From contig NZ_LGDY01000124.1 in the NCBI RefSeq assembly GCF_001279525.1, positions 106,646-170,645 on the forward strand: a stretch of 64,000 nucleotides of DNA, written 5' to 3'. Positions within the stretch are counted from its first letter, which is position 1. Each line of letters begins with the position of its first letter. Origin of the DNA: Nocardia sp. NRRL S-836. Lineage in GTDB: Bacteria; Actinomycetota; Actinomycetes; Mycobacteriales; Pseudonocardiaceae. This document shows, in pieces, positions 62,511-64,000 of the stretch. The position numbers and the translations under genes were made by a program. Below the pieces are notes generated by a model, which saw only the letters and a program-made list of their open reading frames with translations, made no database searches and was not told the origin of the DNA.

Positions 62511-63677
62511 TCAGACCCCCGCAGCCGCGAGCTCGGCGGCCTTGGCGGCCGCGTTGTCCATCGTGTCGACAACGGTCACCAGCGGGTGGTTGGCGTCGGC
62601 GAGGATCTGCCGGCCCTCCTCCACGTTGTTGCCGTCGAGGCGGACGACGAGCGGCTTGGTCGCACCGTCGCCGAGGATCTCCAGCGCCTTCACGATGCCG
62701 TTCGCGACGGCGTCGCACGCGGTGATGCCACCGAAGACGTTGACGAACACCGAACGCACGGCCTCGTCACCGAGGATGACGTCCAGACCGTTCGCCATGA
62801 CCTCGGCGGACGCGCCACCGCCGATGTCGAGGAAGTTGGCGGGCTTCACGCCGTACTGCTCACCGGCGTACGCCACGACGTCCAGGGTGGACATCACGAG
62901 ACCGGCACCGTTGCCGATGATGCCGACCTCGCCGTCCAGCTTGACGTAGTTGAGGCCCTTCTCCTTGGCCTTGGCCTCGAGGGGGTTCTCCGCCTGCTTG
63001 TCGACCAGCTCGGCGTGCGCCGGGTGGCGGAAGCCCGCGTTCTCGTCCAGCGTGACCTTGCCGTCGAGCGCGACGACCTTGTCCTGCGGGTCGCGGACCA
63101 GCGGGTTGACCTCGACGAGCGTGGCGTCCTCCGCGACGAAGGTCTCCCACAGCTTGACGATGACGTCGACGACCTGGTCCTTGACCTCGGCCGGGAAGTT
63201 CGCCGCGTCGGCGATCTCCCGGGCCTTGGCCGCGTCGACACCCTGGATGGCGTCGATGTGGATCTTCGCGAGGGCCTCGGGCTTGGTCGCGGCGACCTCC
63301 TCGATGTCCATGCCGCCCTCGACGCTCGCCATGGCGAGGAAGGTGCGGTTGGCACGGTCGAGCAGGAAGGAGAAGTAGTACTCCTCCGCGATGTCGGAGG
63401 CGGGCGTCACCAGAACGCGGTGAACGATGTGCCCCTTGATGTCGAGGCCGAGGATGGCGGTCGCCTTCTCCTCGGTCTCCGCGGCGTCCTTGGCCAGCTT
63501 CACGCCGCCGGCCTTACCGCGGCCGCCGGTCTTGACCTGGGCCTTGACGACGACGGGCTGGCCGAACTTCGCGGCGATGGCCTTGGCGTCGGCGGGGTTG
63601 GTGGCCACATCGCCCGGCAGTACCGGGACGCCGTGGGCGGCGAAGAGGTCCTTCGCCTGGTACTCGTACAGGTCCAC
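62511..63677 (-). CDS. sucC: Succinyl-CoA synthetase beta subunit
   Basis: 388 residues. ATP-grasp domain ([31 protein letters not shown]) and the C-terminal flavodoxin-like domain ([15 protein letters not shown]). ATG start. Heads the sucCD operon; the promoter should lie in the 63678-63900 gap. Confidence 0.97.
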   Translation of the reverse strand: MDLYEYQAKDLFAAHGVPVLPGDVATNPADAKAIAAKFGQPVVVKAQVKTGGRGKAGGVKLAKDAAETEEKATAILGLDIKGHIVHRVLVTPASDIAEEYYFSFLLDRANRTFLAMASVEGGMDIEEVAATKPEALAKIHIDAIQGVDAAKAREIADAANFPAEVKDQVVDVIVKLWETFVAEDATLVEVNPLVRDPQDKVVALDGKVTLDENAGFRHPAHAELVDKQAENPLEAKAKEKGLNYVKLDGEVGIIGNGAGLVMSTLDVVAYAGEQYGVKPANFLDIGGGASAEVMANGLDVILGDEAVRSVFVNVFGGITACDAVANGIVKALEILGDGATKPLVVRLDGNNVEEGRQILADANHPLVTVVDTMDNAAAKAAELAAAGV

Positions 63678-63926
63678 TCGGGTCTCCTGCGACGTCGGTG
63701 TCGGAACACCGCGCCTGGGTGGTCCTCAAGGGGCCGTCAGAACCCACTTGACGCGGCTGGGCCCAGACACTATCGACCTGCGCCTACCGCTCGCACGCCA
63801 CTCCCGGTGAGGTCGGTCTCAACGGCGGTGAGGTCGATCACGCGCGTGCCTGCGGGTGCGTCGGAACGCCCGCTTTTGAGTCGGCGCCGGCCGGTCTTCG
63901 GGGGCGCGCTGGGCGGCCGGGGCGGT
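63678..63926. other. Intergenic region upstream of sucC
   Basis: About 250 bp without a convincing gene. It should contain the sucCD promoter; no clear -35/-10 pair stands out. GAGGTCGGTCTCAACGGCGG and a second GAGGTCGATC are loosely repeated near 63810-63840. Confidence 0.5.
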
Positions 63927-64000
63927 GCGTAGCGCGGGGGTGGGCGCAGCGAGCGGAGCGGCGCGTAGCGCGGGGCTGGGCGCAGCGAGCGGAGCGGCGC
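63927..64000. repeat. 36-bp tandem repeat running off the window
   Basis: Two units starting GCGTAGCGCGGGG at 63927 and 63963 and differing at one base (GGTGGG against GCTGGG). Each includes CGCAGCGAGCGGAGCGGC. The array continues past the window edge. Confidence 0.85.

Overview
High-GC actinomycete chromosome. F420 biosynthesis (FbiC), a DUF5336/PerM pair beside sucCD, folD-DUF3017, the imuA'-imuB-dnaE2 SOS cassette, Tat-exported hydrolases and many GTG starts all point to the order Pseudonocardiales (Lentzea/Saccharothrix-like). The genus assignment is an inference. Most of the window is ordinary core chromosome, broken by several accessory insertions.

Layout. 0.1-4.4 kb: fbiC and a Tat metallophosphoesterase. 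4.5-7.3 kb: the 3' end of an exonuclease III gene (xthA) with two nested accessory insertions. One is a HepT/MntA toxin-antitoxin pair between 41-bp direct repeats. The other is a ~1.1-kb segment between 22-bp direct repeats. 7.3-17.3 kb: small proteins, NADP isocitrate dehydrogenase, an SDR, a YdjM-like membrane protein, a PHP/unknown/PRPP-synthetase-like run, a TetR-controlled oxidoreductase cluster and an F420-type nitroreductase. 17.5-24.8 kb: a defence-type island with a low-GC nuclease-NACHT NTPase, a tRNA-like gene, a DnaJ-TM-NERD fusion, an RHH antitoxin with an unknown partner, and an AbiEi/AbiEii pair. 24.9-34.9 kb: HhH-GPD protein, secreted beta-propeller, Ser/Thr kinase, three-gene ABC exporter, lipoprotein, IMPase-family protein, malate dehydrogenase, and an XRE regulator divergent from a methionine aminopeptidase. 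34.9-41.3 kb: TNT-domain protein, DMT transporter, folD-DUF3017, TetR with a DHFR-like reductase, a 33-aa peptide unit and two tRNAs (Arg, Lys). 41.3-49.6 kb: secreted ALF-repeat proteins, including a 1434-residue polymorphic toxin with a RelA/SpoT-type C-terminal domain followed by a likely immunity gene. 49.6-55.8 kb: the LexA-boxed mutagenesis cassette. 55.9-63.7 kb: a membrane protein, purN-purH, perM, DUF5336 and sucCD.

How the genes work together. Central metabolism is well represented: icd, mdh and sucCD for the TCA cycle, purN/purH/folD for purines and one-carbon units. F420 synthesis (fbiC) is matched by an F420-type reductase. The accessory gene content is mainly conflict biology: three toxin-antitoxin-like pairs, a NACHT defence NTPase, a NERD nuclease fusion, and a secreted polymorphic toxin whose predicted warhead is an alarmone-synthetase fold. 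The ALF-repeat/RelA-SpoT toxin with its putative immunity gene is the best candidate for an undescribed system.
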